A stretch of 20,081 nucleotides of DNA from an uncultured Holophagales bacterium (GCA_937927565.1 CALBDV010000167.1:1-20081); one strand, 5' to 3'; shown: positions 1 to 6,832, numbered from the stretch's first letter. A program made the numbers and translations. The notes: generated by a model not told the origin, from the sequence alone.

Positions 1-578
1 CTCACGGTGACGTCGCTGATGAAGAGCTGCTCGCCCATCTCGTCGGTCTTCTTCCCCTCGGAGAGGAGGCGGAGGACCTCTCGCTCGCGCTTGGTGAGGG
101 GAGAGGAGGTCGGACGCGGCGGGAGCAGGGGTGCCAGGCTCGGGTGCTGGATCGGACCGGAGAAACGGGCGAACACGTTGCCGGCGTCGGGGTGTGCCCC
201 GTTGGTCTCGGCGAGGATGTGGACGAGCGTCGTCAGCTCGGGACGCTGCCCCGGAATGGAGAGGATGGAGCAGCGAAGCTTCTTCGGCCCGGCGTCGCGC
301 GACTCGAGGACGATCTCGAACGGCTGGATCGTCTCGCCCCGGTCGCGCATCCTCAGGATCGGGCATTCCCCGAAGCAGTAGCGATTCCCGTAGATGTCGC
401 GACCCGCCATCGCCTGGTAGCAGCTTCGGCCGAGGACGTCGGCTGCCGGATAGCCGAGGAGTCTCTCCGCGCCGGTGTTCCAGAGGACGATCCGGTCCGA
501 CGAGTCGATGGCGAAGACGGCCTTGCCACTCCTGGAGAGGAGTTCGAGGAGATCTTCGTGGCTGTCGGGTGCGTCCAT
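1..578 (-). CDS. PAS domain LuxR-type transcriptional regulator (3' end off window)
   Basis: This reading frame starts at the ATG at 578 and stays open to the left edge, so 192 residues are visible and the C-terminus is missing. Residues about 8-125 read as a PAS sensor domain (AVFAIDSSDRIVLWNTGAE, then LLGYPAADVLGRSCYQ). Residues about 160-192 read as the start of a LuxR/GerE helix-turn-helix (LTKREREVLRLLSEGKKTDE). In this family the PAS domain senses a ligand, redox state or partner and the HTH binds DNA; the signal here is unknown. The PAS part contains C53, C68, C72 and C103, with C68-x3-C72 in a FGECPI context, which could bind a metal or respond to redox. A TAGAAT element at 595-590 lies 11 nt before the ATG, and no clear Shine-Dalgarno sequence is seen. 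The gene follows phhB on the same strand after 46 nt but probably has its own promoter. Confidence 0.85.
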   Translation of the reverse strand, partial: MDAPDSHEDLLELLSRSGKAVFAIDSSDRIVLWNTGAERLLGYPAADVLGRSCYQAMAGRDIYGNRYCFGECPILRMRDRGETIQPFEIVLESRDAGPKKLRCSILSIPGQRPELTTLVHILAETNGAHPDAGNVFARFSGPIQHPSLAPLLPPRPTSSPLTKREREVLRLLSEGKKTDEMGEQLFISDVTV

Positions 579-589
579 GCCGGGCGGGG

Positions 590-595
590 ATTCTA
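590..595 (-). promoter_or_regulatory. -10-like element of the PAS-LuxR gene
   Basis: On the minus strand this reads TAGAAT, five of six matches to TATAAT. It lies 11 nt before the ATG at 578, so the predicted transcript would have a leader of only a few nucleotides. No good -35 hexamer was found. Confidence 0.4.
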
Positions 596-624
596 CCCTC
601 GGGCCTGATGCGAATGCACCAGCC

Positions 625-924
625 CTACTCCGCCTTTTTCATCAGGCGCTGCATCACGCCGGCGAGCTGGAAGTCCAGGTCCGTGATGCCACCGGCATCG
701 TGGGTCGAGAGGGCGACGGTGACGCGGTTCCACGAGTTCGACCAGTCCGGGTGGTGATCCAGCTTTTCCGCGGCGAAGGCCGCCCGGGTCATGAACCCGA
801 ACGCTTCGGGAAAATCTGCGAAAGTGAAATCGCGCCGGAGGGCGTCTCCTGAGAGAGCCCAGCCGGGCAGCGCCTCGAGTCGTGCAGCGATCTCGACCGG
901 GGAAAGGAGCGACGGGCGGCTCAT
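625..924 (-). CDS. phhB: Pterin-4a-carbinolamine dehydratase
   Basis: This 99-residue protein has the usual length and pattern of the PCD/DCoH family. The active-site stretch EKLDHHPDWSNSWNRVTV is at residues 53-70, with H57, H58 and W61, and a second histidine, H75, lies in ALSTHDAGGIT. The family dehydrates 4a-hydroxytetrahydropterin to quinonoid dihydropterin, recycling the cofactor of aromatic amino acid hydroxylases; in bacteria without such hydroxylases it is thought to act in pterin or molybdopterin metabolism. No phenylalanine hydroxylase is seen in this window, so the substrate context is open. A strong Shine-Dalgarno sequence (GAGGAGGT, minus strand of 929-936) sits a few bases before the ATG. 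The gene is divergent from mnmA and their promoter elements overlap. Confidence 0.9.
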   Translation of the reverse strand: MSRPSLLSPVEIAARLEALPGWALSGDALRRDFTFADFPEAFGFMTRAAFAAEKLDHHPDWSNSWNRVTVALSTHDAGGITDLDFQLAGVMQRLMKKAE

Positions 925-954
925 CGGGACCTCCTCGGGGCGCCTTTGCGCCGG

Positions 955-964
955 AACGTAAACT
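955..964. promoter_or_regulatory. Overlapping divergent -10 elements of phhB and mnmA
   Basis: On the plus strand TAAACT (959-964) lies 9 nt before the mnmA ATG. On the minus strand TACGTT (960-955) lies upstream of phhB and would give a leader of about 24 nt containing its Shine-Dalgarno site. The two hexamers share the TA step at 959-960. Neither has a recognisable -35. Confidence 0.35.
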
Positions 965-973
965 CCTGAGTCT

Positions 974-2164
974 ATGCGGATCGCCGTCGCAATGTCGGGC
1001 GGGGTCGATTCCTCGGTCGCCGCCCTCCTTCTCGCGAGGCAGGGGGCCGAGGTGGTCGGCGTTTCGATGCACCTCTGGGATCACGACCGCGACGGAGCGG
1101 GAGCGGGGGAGGGTCGCTGCTGCACGCTCGACGATCTCAGGACCGCGCGGCGCGCCGCGGAGGCGATCGGCGTCGCGCACTACACGCTGGACCTGAGGGA
1201 GCGATTCCTCGAGACGGTCGTGCGGCCCTTCGTGAGCGCGTACCTCTCGGGCGAGACACCCGTCCCGTGCCTCGCCTGCAACACCGACGTCAAGTTCGAC
1301 GCCCTCTTCCGGCGCGCGCGCGCGCTGGGCTGCGAGGCGGTCGCCACCGGGCACTACGCCCGGATCGAGACCGACCCGGCGTCGGGCGAGGCGCGCCTGC
1401 TGAAGGCGCGCGACCTCGGCAAGGACCAGACGTACTTCCTCTACGACCTGACCCCCGGACAGATCTCGATTGCCCGCTTTCCCCTCGGAGAGCTGCTGAA
1501 GTCCGACGTGCGGGAGATCGCCCGGGAGGCGGGACTCCCCAACTGGGACAAGCCGGACTCGCAGGAGATCTGCTTCGTCCCGGCCGCGGACGGGCCCGCC
1601 GGCTTCATCCGCAGGGAGGCCGAGGCGCTCGGGTTCGCGCTGCCGGGGCACCCGGCCGCGCTTCCCGGTCCCGTGGTGCGGGTGGACGGCACCGAGCTGG
1701 GAACCCACCCCGGAACGATGGGGTTCACCGTGGGGCAGCGCCGGGGGCTCGGCGTCGCAGCCGGCGAGGCCCTCTACGTGGTTGGAATCGAGGCCGGCGA
1801 GCGCCGGCTGGTGGTCGGCGGGGACAGCGAGGTGCTCTCACGGGAGGTCCACCTCCGCGCGGTGAACTTCCTGGTTCCGGCACCGGAAGGGGAGGTCCGC
1901 GTCCTCGCTCGGATCCGCTCCCGGCACCCGGACGTGCCGGCGCTCCTGGTGCCGGAAGAGCCAGGCGTCAGAAGGGGAGGGCGGGCGCGGCTCCTCTTCG
2001 ACGATCCGGTCCGGGCGGCAGCTCCCGGGCAGGCTGCCGTCTTCTACGATCCGGAGCGGCCGGAGCGGCTCCTGGGCGGGGGGTTGATCCTGGGGGTCGG
2101 GAGTCGTTCCAGTGGCAGTTCCGGAGAATCCGGGAGGCCTTGCGGGGGGGGATGCACGGTGTAG
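974..2164 (+). CDS. mnmA: tRNA-specific 2-thiouridylase MnmA
   Basis: MnmA thiolates U34 of Lys, Glu and Gln tRNAs in the cytoplasm, using ATP to adenylate the base and persulfide sulfur delivered by a relay from a cysteine desulfurase. The 396-residue protein has the PP-loop SGGVDSS at residues 8-14, the catalytic cysteine C102 in LACNTDVKF (with C99 as an extra nearby cysteine), the ATGHYARI motif at 124-131 and the second catalytic cysteine C200 in SQEICFVP. The C-terminal half carries the beta-barrel signature VGQRRGLGV. The last 20 or so residues are a Ser/Gly-rich tail beyond the normal end. The ATG at 974 places the PP-loop at the usual distance from the N-terminus. No Shine-Dalgarno site is seen; TAAACT 9 nt upstream suggests a nearly leaderless mRNA. 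Confidence 0.97.
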   Translation: MRIAVAMSGGVDSSVAALLLARQGAEVVGVSMHLWDHDRDGAGAGEGRCCTLDDLRTARRAAEAIGVAHYTLDLRERFLETVVRPFVSAYLSGETPVPCLACNTDVKFDALFRRARALGCEAVATGHYARIETDPASGEARLLKARDLGKDQTYFLYDLTPGQISIARFPLGELLKSDVREIAREAGLPNWDKPDSQEICFVPAADGPAGFIRREAEALGFALPGHPAALPGPVVRVDGTELGTHPGTMGFTVGQRRGLGVAAGEALYVVGIEAGERRLVVGGDSEVLSREVHLRAVNFLVPAPEGEVRVLARIRSRHPDVPALLVPEEPGVRRGGRARLLFDDPVRAAAPGQAAVFYDPERPERLLGGGLILGVGSRSSGSSGESGRPCGGGCTV

Positions 2165-2238
2165 GATCGCGGTGGGAAGGTGGAGGCCGCCGGGTGCGCG
2201 GGCTCGTGCAGGAGGTGTCCGCGATCCCTCCGGCGTGG

Positions 2239-2244
2239 TAAACT
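2239..2244 (+). promoter_or_regulatory. -10-like element of the AlkD-like gene
   Basis: TAAACT, identical to the hexamer before mnmA, lies 16 nt upstream of the ATG at 2261. The 96-nt gap after mnmA and this element suggest independent transcription. No -35 match was found. Confidence 0.35.
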
Positions 2245-2260
2245 CTCTGGTCGTCCGCGT

Positions 2261-3040
2261 ATGGCCAAGATCACCTCTCCCGCAGTCGTCTCGATCCTGA
2301 AAGACATCCGGGCCGCTCTCGACGAGAGAGCGGACGAGAAGGCCCGTCCGGCTGCGGGCGTGAAGAGCCCTCTCAAGGTGATCGGAGTCCGGGCGAGCGG
2401 CGTGAAAACCGTCGCCCGGGAGCTCGCGGTCCGGCACAAGGCGTCGCTGAGCTACCCTCTCGCGGCAGACCTCCTCGAGTGTGCGGCAGGGAGAAAGGTC
2501 CGGGAAGAGATTCTCGTCGCGATCGACCTTCTCGACCGGTTCCGAAAGGACTTCGAGCCGTCGTTCCTGCTCCGGATGGACAAATGGAGCTCCGTGGCGG
2601 ACGACCTCGAGGTCGCCGAGGCGCTCGGGGCACGGATCGCGGCCGGCCTCCTCGCGCTCGATCCCTCGAAGATCACCACGGTTCGCAAGTGGGCACGCCT
2701 GCGGAGCGTCGGGCGAAAGCGCCTCGCACTCCTGGCGGCCTCGGGGCTCGTCAGCGAGGGGCGGCGGGACGCGATGCTCGCCCTCGACCTCTGCGAGATC
2801 CTCCTGAACGAGGACCACCCGGTTCTCGTGACCGAGGTGGCCGGCCTGCTCAGGACGACGACGAAGATCGACGCCAAGGCCGTCCAGGACTTCCTTTTCC
2901 GCCGGTCGATCGACGGCAATCCGGCCATCCTGAGGGCCGGGTCCGAGAACCTCGATGCCGCGCGGAGGGCCGCCCTGATCGCCAAGCTCGAGGCGCAGCA
3001 GGCGAGCCTCGGGACCCTCGCGGCGGCCGCCGGCCGCTGA
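2261..3040 (+). CDS. AlkD-like HEAT-repeat protein (putative DNA alkylation repair family)
   Basis: This is a 259-residue, all-helical, Arg/Lys-rich protein. The order of motifs resembles the AlkD family of HEAT-like DNA glycosylases: VRASGVKTVARELAVRHK near residues 43-60, a helix pair ending in MDKWSSVADDLEVAEALG at 106-123, then VRKWARLRSVGRKRLALLAA at 141-160. AlkD proteins remove N3- and N7-alkylated purines from DNA. The match is by overall pattern only: the W-x3-D spacing around W109 is not exactly the one known from characterised AlkD, so activity is uncertain. The frame stays open 27 codons upstream, but the ATG at 2261 gives a natural N-terminus (MAKITSP) and follows a -10-like element. 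The gene converges with the thioredoxin-like gene, with a strong hairpin between them. Confidence 0.6.
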   Translation: MAKITSPAVVSILKDIRAALDERADEKARPAAGVKSPLKVIGVRASGVKTVARELAVRHKASLSYPLAADLLECAAGRKVREEILVAIDLLDRFRKDFEPSFLLRMDKWSSVADDLEVAEALGARIAAGLLALDPSKITTVRKWARLRSVGRKRLALLAASGLVSEGRRDAMLALDLCEILLNEDHPVLVTEVAGLLRTTTKIDAKAVQDFLFRRSIDGNPAILRAGSENLDAARRAALIAKLEAQQASLGTLAAAAGR

Positions 3041-3055
3041 GGCGGGCCGTCGAAG

Positions 3056-3089
3056 CGGCCGGAGAACCCATTTCCGGGACCTCCGGCCG
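3056..3089. terminator. Hairpin between convergent genes, possible bidirectional terminator
   Basis: CGGCCGGAG (3056-3064) pairs perfectly with CTCCGGCCG (3081-3089), giving a 9-bp stem and 16-nt loop between the stop codons of two convergent genes. There is no T-run on either side, so it would be an atypical intrinsic terminator or an RNA 3'-end stabiliser. Confidence 0.5.
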
Positions 3090-3117
3090 ATTGGTCGTCA
3101 GGAGTCCGGTCCGCGCC

Positions 3118-3615
3118 TCAGCGGGCCACGGTCTTCTGGAACCGCTTGAGGATCCACTCGCGAACGGCTTCCTTGTCCCTTGCCCCGAGCGCGGACATCT
3201 CCCCCTCCTTCGTCGTTTCCGCCACGCGGAGCATCTCGTCGGAGAGGACGATTGCGGGGAAGCCCTTCGCGGCGTCGATGCCGTAGCGCGTGAGCAGATC
3301 GCGGCCGGAGGCGCCGGGGGCGACGTCGACGAAGACCGGGACGAACTGGGCGAGGAAGGCCGTGAGGAAGGGCTCCTCGAAGATCGCGTCGTTGACGACC
3401 CGGCACGGGGCGCAGTCGTTCGTGCCGAAGTTCACGAAGAGGCGGCGCCCCGAGTCTGCCGCGGCCTTCGAGGCGGCCTCGATCGCGAGCGCTCCGACGC
3501 TCGTCGAGTCATAGATCGGGAGCGTCTCGGGGGACGGGGCGGGCGGACCTGCGAGAGCGACCAGCGGTGCGGCAGCGAGGAGGGCGGCCGCCGCGAAGCG
3601 AAGAGTCGGGCGCAT
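3118..3615 (-). CDS. Exported thioredoxin-fold protein
   Basis: This 165-residue protein begins with a signal peptide (MRPTLRFAAAALLAAAPLVALA, likely cut after residue 22). The thioredoxin fold follows: RRLFVNFGTNDCAPC at 57-71 with the redox pair C68-A-P-C71, then VFVDVAP at 94-100, and GFPAIV with the probable cis-proline P120. It should act in the periplasm, or on a lipid-facing surface, as a disulfide or thiol oxidoreductase; the partner is unknown. It resembles thioredoxin_7/DUF255-like proteins more than TrxA. A Shine-Dalgarno-like AAAGGA precedes the ATG. The gene sits 23 nt downstream of the DUF3467 gene on the same strand, so the two are probably co-transcribed. Confidence 0.8.
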   Translation of the reverse strand: MRPTLRFAAAALLAAAPLVALAGPPAPSPETLPIYDSTSVGALAIEAASKAAADSGRRLFVNFGTNDCAPCRVVNDAIFEEPFLTAFLAQFVPVFVDVAPGASGRDLLTRYGIDAAKGFPAIVLSDEMLRVAETTKEGEMSALGARDKEAVREWILKRFQKTVAR

Positions 3616-3638
3616 CGATTCCTTTCGACTTGAGGAGG

Positions 3639-3965
3639 TCAGTTGGGCCGTACCGGAGCACCGGCTTCGGGCCGGGGGGGCTCGAAGTCGACGCGGATCG
3701 GGCCGAAGTTCTTCTCGTAGATCGCGATGTTCTGCGCGAGGGCGTTCAGGAGCTGCTTGGCGTGCACGGGAGTCGTCATGACCCGCGAGAGGATGCGGAC
3801 GTCAGCCCTCCCGGGAACGGCCCGTGCGAAGTCGAAGATGAACTCCGCGGGGTTGTGGATGATGTTGACGAAGTTCGCATAGACGCCGCCCGCGACCGCG
3901 TCGTCCATGGAGAACTGCAGGGCGGGAGGAGAAGCTTCTTCGGTTTTCGGCGGCACGTCAGCCAT
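3639..3965 (-). CDS. DUF3467 domain protein
   Basis: This 108-residue cytoplasmic protein fits the DUF3467 family across most of its length: YANFVNIIHNPAEFIFDFA at residues 29-47, then the SRVMTTPVHAKQLLNALAQN stretch from about 60 and IAIYEKNFGPIRV to the end of the domain. The function of the family is not known. The C-terminal tail is Pro-rich and looks disordered. The ATG at 3965 is preceded by GAGGTG at good spacing. It is the first gene of a two-gene minus-strand unit with the thioredoxin-like gene, and is divergent from the TatT-like gene. Confidence 0.85.
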   Translation of the reverse strand: MADVPPKTEEASPPALQFSMDDAVAGGVYANFVNIIHNPAEFIFDFARAVPGRADVRILSRVMTTPVHAKQLLNALAQNIAIYEKNFGPIRVDFEPPRPEAGAPVRPN

Positions 3966-4014
3966 TGAGACACCTCACAATGCGAACCCGGCAAAGGTCC
4001 GCAAGAAGGATGCC

Positions 4015-4020
4015 ATTCTA
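4015..4020 (-). promoter_or_regulatory. -10-like element of the DUF3467 gene
   Basis: The minus strand reads TAGAAT, the same hexamer as before the PAS-LuxR gene. It would give a leader of about 40 nt containing the GAGGTG ribosome binding site. The -35 region is not recognisable. Confidence 0.35.
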
Positions 4021-4072
4021 TCCGGAGTCCGGCCGGTTCCCGGGCGCCTACCGCACACGATTCCGCCGAACG

Positions 4073-4078
4073 TAAGAT
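4073..4078 (+). promoter_or_regulatory. -10-like element, leaderless-type start of the TatT-like gene
   Basis: TAAGAT ends 6 nt before the ATG at 4085, so transcription would begin at or next to the start codon. There is no Shine-Dalgarno sequence, in agreement with a leaderless mRNA. Confidence 0.45.
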
Positions 4079-4084
4079 CCCGGG

Positions 4085-4975
4085 ATGGTCCCTTTCTTTC
4101 GGCTCGCCGGTGCGACCCTGGTCTTCCTTTCCTTGTCTTCCGCTCGGGGCGCCGCGGGTGCCGACGACGCGACGGTGCTCGCCGCCTTCGATGCCGCCTG
4201 GAACCGCCGCGGGGAAGGAGCAGCGGGCGGCGCCGCTGCCGAAAGCGCGGTTGCACCGGCCGTGGCGGCGGGCCGGAACGCGGTCGCCGCAACCCCGGGC
4301 TCCCTCCCGGCGCGCTGGAGACTGATGCGTTCGCTCTATTTTCAGGGAGAGCACGCGACGACCGGAGACGTCGCGAAGAGGAACGTCTTCGACGAGGGAA
4401 AGCGCCTCGGGGAGGAGACGCTCGAGAGGATCCGCAGCGAAGCGGGCGCCTCGGCCGGAAAGGACCTCTCGAAGGCGACGCCCGTCGACCTCGTTCCGTA
4501 CGTGAAGGGAAGACCGGACGTGGTGCCGTGCTTCCTCTGGGCGTCGGTGAACTGGGGGAAGTGGGCGCTCGTCTTCGGAAAGACGGCGGCGGCCCGGCAG
4601 GGAGCGGCCGCAAAGATCCGCGACTACGCGACGGCCGTCGTCCGGCTCGACGCCTCGTTCGACGAGGGAGGTGGCTACAGGGTCCTGGGCCGGCTCCACC
4701 ACCAGACCCCGTCGATCCCGTTCATCACCGGCTGGGCTTCGCGCACCGAGGCGCTGAAGAACCTCCGTCTCGCGGTGGAGATCGCGCCCCGAAACTTCGT
4801 GAACCGGCTCTATCTCGCCGAGGCGATCTGGGACTACGAGAAAGAGAAGCGCCCCGAGGCGAAGCGGATGCTGGAGGCCCTCGTCGCCGACACGCCCTCG
4901 GCCGCCCTTCCGGTCGAGGATGCGAGGGCGCAGGAAGACGCCCGGACCCTGCTGGCGGCCTGGGGGAAGGGATGA
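4085..4975 (+). CDS. Exported helical-repeat protein, TatT (TRAP T-component)-like
   Basis: This 296-residue protein has an N-terminal signal peptide (hydrophobic residues 5-19, likely cut near RGAAGA at 21-26). The rest is predicted to be alpha-helical with TPR-like spacing. Features include WASVNWGKWALVFGK near 153-167, a repeat-like GGGYRVLGRLHHQTPSIPF at about 199-217, and ALKNLRLAVEIAPRNFVNRLYLAEA near 224-248. These resemble TatT, the periplasmic TPR protein associated with some TRAP transporters, where related residues help form a ligand pore. No TRAP transporter genes lie nearby, so the assignment to that role is weak and a general periplasmic TPR protein is equally possible. It overlaps the serine acetyltransferase start by ATGA, implying translational coupling. 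Confidence 0.6.
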   Translation: MVPFFRLAGATLVFLSLSSARGAAGADDATVLAAFDAAWNRRGEGAAGGAAAESAVAPAVAAGRNAVAATPGSLPARWRLMRSLYFQGEHATTGDVAKRNVFDEGKRLGEETLERIRSEAGASAGKDLSKATPVDLVPYVKGRPDVVPCFLWASVNWGKWALVFGKTAAARQGAAAKIRDYATAVVRLDASFDEGGGYRVLGRLHHQTPSIPFITGWASRTEALKNLRLAVEIAPRNFVNRLYLAEAIWDYEKEKRPEAKRMLEALVADTPSAALPVEDARAQEDARTLLAAWGKG

Positions 4976-5907
4976 CGGGTCCGACGAAGGACCGGGTCCG
5001 TGGCGCGATCTCGCGCATCGTGGCCGCCGCCGAGACCCGTCCGCAGCTTTCTGCGGTCGATGCCGCTCCCCGCCCGCAGAAGAAGGACGTCATCGACATC
5101 CTCCGGTTGTTCCAGGAGGTGGTCTACCCGGGATATTTCGGCGACACGGTCCTCTACCGCGACAACCTGCGAGACCATCTCGGAGACGTGCTCTTCCGGA
5201 TCCACCTCCGCCTTTCGGCCGAAGTCGAGAGGGCGATCGAGGCGGAGGAGGGCCGTCCGGCCGCCCGCAGGCACGCGCGAGAGATCGTGACGACCCTGTT
5301 CGAGCGGCTCCCCGAGGTCTCGGACCGGGTCGCGGAGGACGTCCAGGCGGCCTACGACGGGGACCCTGCGGCCCAGGGGTTCGATGAGCTCATCCTCGCC
5401 TATCCGGGCGTGAAGGCGGTCTTCACGTACCGCATCGCCCACGAGCTGCATCGCCTCGGCGTCAGGTTGATCCCGCGGGTCATGACCGAGTTCGCGCACA
5501 ACGAGACGGGGATCGACATACACCCCGGTGCGACGATCGGCCGCTCCTTCTTCATCGACCACGGCACGGGCGTCGTCATCGGGGAGACGACCGACATCGG
5601 CGACCGCGTGAAGATCTACCAGGGGGTCACGCTCGGAGCGCTCTCGTTCCCGAAGAACGAGCACGGGGAGCTGATCCGGGGGGTCAAGCGCCACCCCACC
5701 GTCGAGGACGACGTCGTCATCTACGCCGGCGCGACGATCCTCGGCGGGACGACGGTCATCGGACGGGGGAGCGTCATCGGAGGAAGCGTCTGGTTGACGA
5801 CGTCCGTGCCACCGTTCACGCGGGTCACGATCGCCGGGGAGCAGCTCCGCTTCGAGGCGCGTTCCGTTCCACAGCCGGTACCGCCGGCGGCCGACAGACC
5901 CGCCTGA
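4972..5907 (+). CDS. cysE: Serine O-acetyltransferase (EpsC/CysE type)
   Basis: The enzyme makes O-acetylserine from serine and acetyl-CoA, the entry step of cysteine synthesis. The ATG at 4972 overlaps the previous stop (ATGA) and gives 311 residues; the frame is open far upstream but that part is a shadow of the TatT-like gene. Residues about 40-170 form the helical N-terminal domain, followed by the left-handed beta-helix with hexapeptide repeats. The active site can be read directly: D182 in DIHPGATIG and H197 in FIDHGTGVVIGET, spaced by 15 as in the E. coli enzyme, and H241 in RGVKRHPTVEDDVVIYAGA. The protein is longer than E. coli CysE at its N-terminus, as in other long-form bacterial versions. 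GGGGGAAGG just before the ATG is a plausible ribosome binding site. It converges with folK, with only 3 nt between the stops. Confidence 0.92.
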   Translation: MTGPTKDRVRGAISRIVAAAETRPQLSAVDAAPRPQKKDVIDILRLFQEVVYPGYFGDTVLYRDNLRDHLGDVLFRIHLRLSAEVERAIEAEEGRPAARRHAREIVTTLFERLPEVSDRVAEDVQAAYDGDPAAQGFDELILAYPGVKAVFTYRIAHELHRLGVRLIPRVMTEFAHNETGIDIHPGATIGRSFFIDHGTGVVIGETTDIGDRVKIYQGVTLGALSFPKNEHGELIRGVKRHPTVEDDVVIYAGATILGGTTVIGRGSVIGGSVWLTTSVPPFTRVTIAGEQLRFEARSVPQPVPPAADRPA

Positions 5908-5910
5908 CCG

Positions 5911-6567
5911 TCAGTCGGAGGCTCCCCGCAGGCGCTCGACGCGTGCGGCCGGGGCCGCCGCGAGGAGGCTTGCTACGGTTCGGCCGGTGCCTGGGACGAC
6001 GAGTTCGGGAACGAGGTCGCAGAGCGGGGTCAGGACGAACCGCCGTTCTGTGAGCCGCGGATGCGGAACCACGAGCCCCGGGAGGTCGAGACGGCGGTCT
6101 CCGTAGAGGAGAAGGTCGAGGTCGAGGGGGCGTGGGCCGTTCGCTTCGCCACCCGGGAGCCTCCCTGCCTCGGCCTCGAGGCTCTGGAGGAGCCGCAGCA
6201 GATCGAGAGGCGCCAGATGGGTCCGGCCGGTGGCGACCGCGTTCAGGAAGCTGGGCTGTGGCGGTCCGCCTACGGGCTCGGTGATGTAAATGGGGGAGCG
6301 GGTGAGTCCCTCGAGGTGAGGCGCGAGGCCCGCGAGGGCGACGGAGAAGGCGCGCTCCGGCGAACCGACGTTTCCGCCCAGGCCGATCGCGACCTCGGCG
6401 GGAAGGTCAGTAGTCGTCGTCGGTCTCCGTCTCGCCGGCTTCGAGCGTGGGCCCCTCGCCCAGCGGGAGCTCCTCGTCGTCGAGGGTGGCCTTGGCAGCC
6501 GGATCCTCGGGTTCGACCCCGATATCCTCTTCGTCGCGGTTGCGTTCGAAAAGGTCCGGATCGGCAA
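5911..6567 (-). CDS. folK: 2-amino-4-hydroxy-6-hydroxymethyldihydropteridine pyrophosphokinase
   Basis: HPPK transfers pyrophosphate from ATP to hydroxymethyldihydropterin in folate synthesis. The signature is complete: AIGLGGNVGSPERAF at the N-terminus of the domain, PQPSFLNAVA, then RPLDLDLLLYGD and VPHPRLTERRFVLTPLCDL. The family domain begins at about 6397 (VAIGLGGN), yet no ATG, GTG or TTG lies near it. The only standard start in the open frame is the TTG at 6567. It would add about 58 very basic, low-complexity residues encoded inside the acidic tail of the upstream FYDLN gene, in the +1 frame. I give the maximal frame, but the true start is unresolved. Other options are a non-standard start or a +1 frameshift at the upstream TAC-TGA-C stop. 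Domain identity is secure; the start is not. Confidence 0.85.
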   Translation of the reverse strand: MPIRTFSNATATKRISGSNPRIRLPRPPSTTRSSRWARGPRSKPARRRPTTTTDLPAEVAIGLGGNVGSPERAFSVALAGLAPHLEGLTRSPIYITEPVGGPPQPSFLNAVATGRTHLAPLDLLRLLQSLEAEAGRLPGGEANGPRPLDLDLLLYGDRRLDLPGLVVPHPRLTERRFVLTPLCDLVPELVVPGTGRTVASLLAAAPAARVERLRGASD

Positions 6568-6739
6568 ACTCGTCGCGCTTGGCGCGCCGGGCGGCGATGA
6601 GCGCCGCCGGCGACGTGTCGCGCGGCGGGGCGTCCTTCTGGTCGACTCCGCACTTCGGGCAGAGGACGGGCGTCCTCCTCAGGTCGTAGAACTTCGTCCC
6701 GCAGCGGAAGCACTCGTGTTTGTTACCAAGATCGGGCAT
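6407..6739 (-). CDS. FYDLN-type zinc ribbon protein (TIGR02300-like)
   Basis: This 110-residue protein begins MPDLGNKHECFRCGTKFYDL and continues RRTPVLCPKCG, so it holds two C-x2-C pairs that should bind one zinc ion, plus the family hallmark FYDL. The C-terminal half is highly acidic (ending EAGETETDDDY) and probably disordered. The family is described as a conserved zinc ribbon with an acid-rich tail; its function is unknown. The frame is open 14 codons further, but the ATG at 6739 has GAGG at 8-11 nt upstream and gives the family N-terminus. A near-consensus sigma-70 promoter lies just upstream. The gene ends inside the folK frame and shares its transcript. Confidence 0.85.
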   Translation of the reverse strand: MPDLGNKHECFRCGTKFYDLRRTPVLCPKCGVDQKDAPPRDTSPAALIAARRAKRDEFADPDLFERNRDEEDIGVEPEDPAAKATLDDEELPLGEGPTLEAGETETDDDY

Positions 6740-6762
6740 TCGGTCCCTCAAAAAGACGCCGG

Positions 6763-6791
6763 AACATAGCATCGGGTCCATGGTGGGTCAA
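6763..6791 (-). promoter_or_regulatory. Sigma-70-type promoter of the FYDLN-folK unit
   Basis: On the minus strand TTGACC (6791-6786) and TATGTT (6768-6763) are separated by exactly 17 nt. This is one of the best promoter matches in the window and sits about 24 nt before the ATG at 6739, leaving room for a short leader with its GAGG ribosome binding site. Confidence 0.65.
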
Positions 6792-6832
6792 CGCGTTCCG
6801 ACGTGCCGTCCGGAGAAGGGCCGGGCGCCGCT

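Noticed and set aside
2165..2260. GGAGG/CCTCC repeat upstream of the AlkD-like gene as an attenuator
   Set aside because: A 5-bp match is expected by chance at this base composition.
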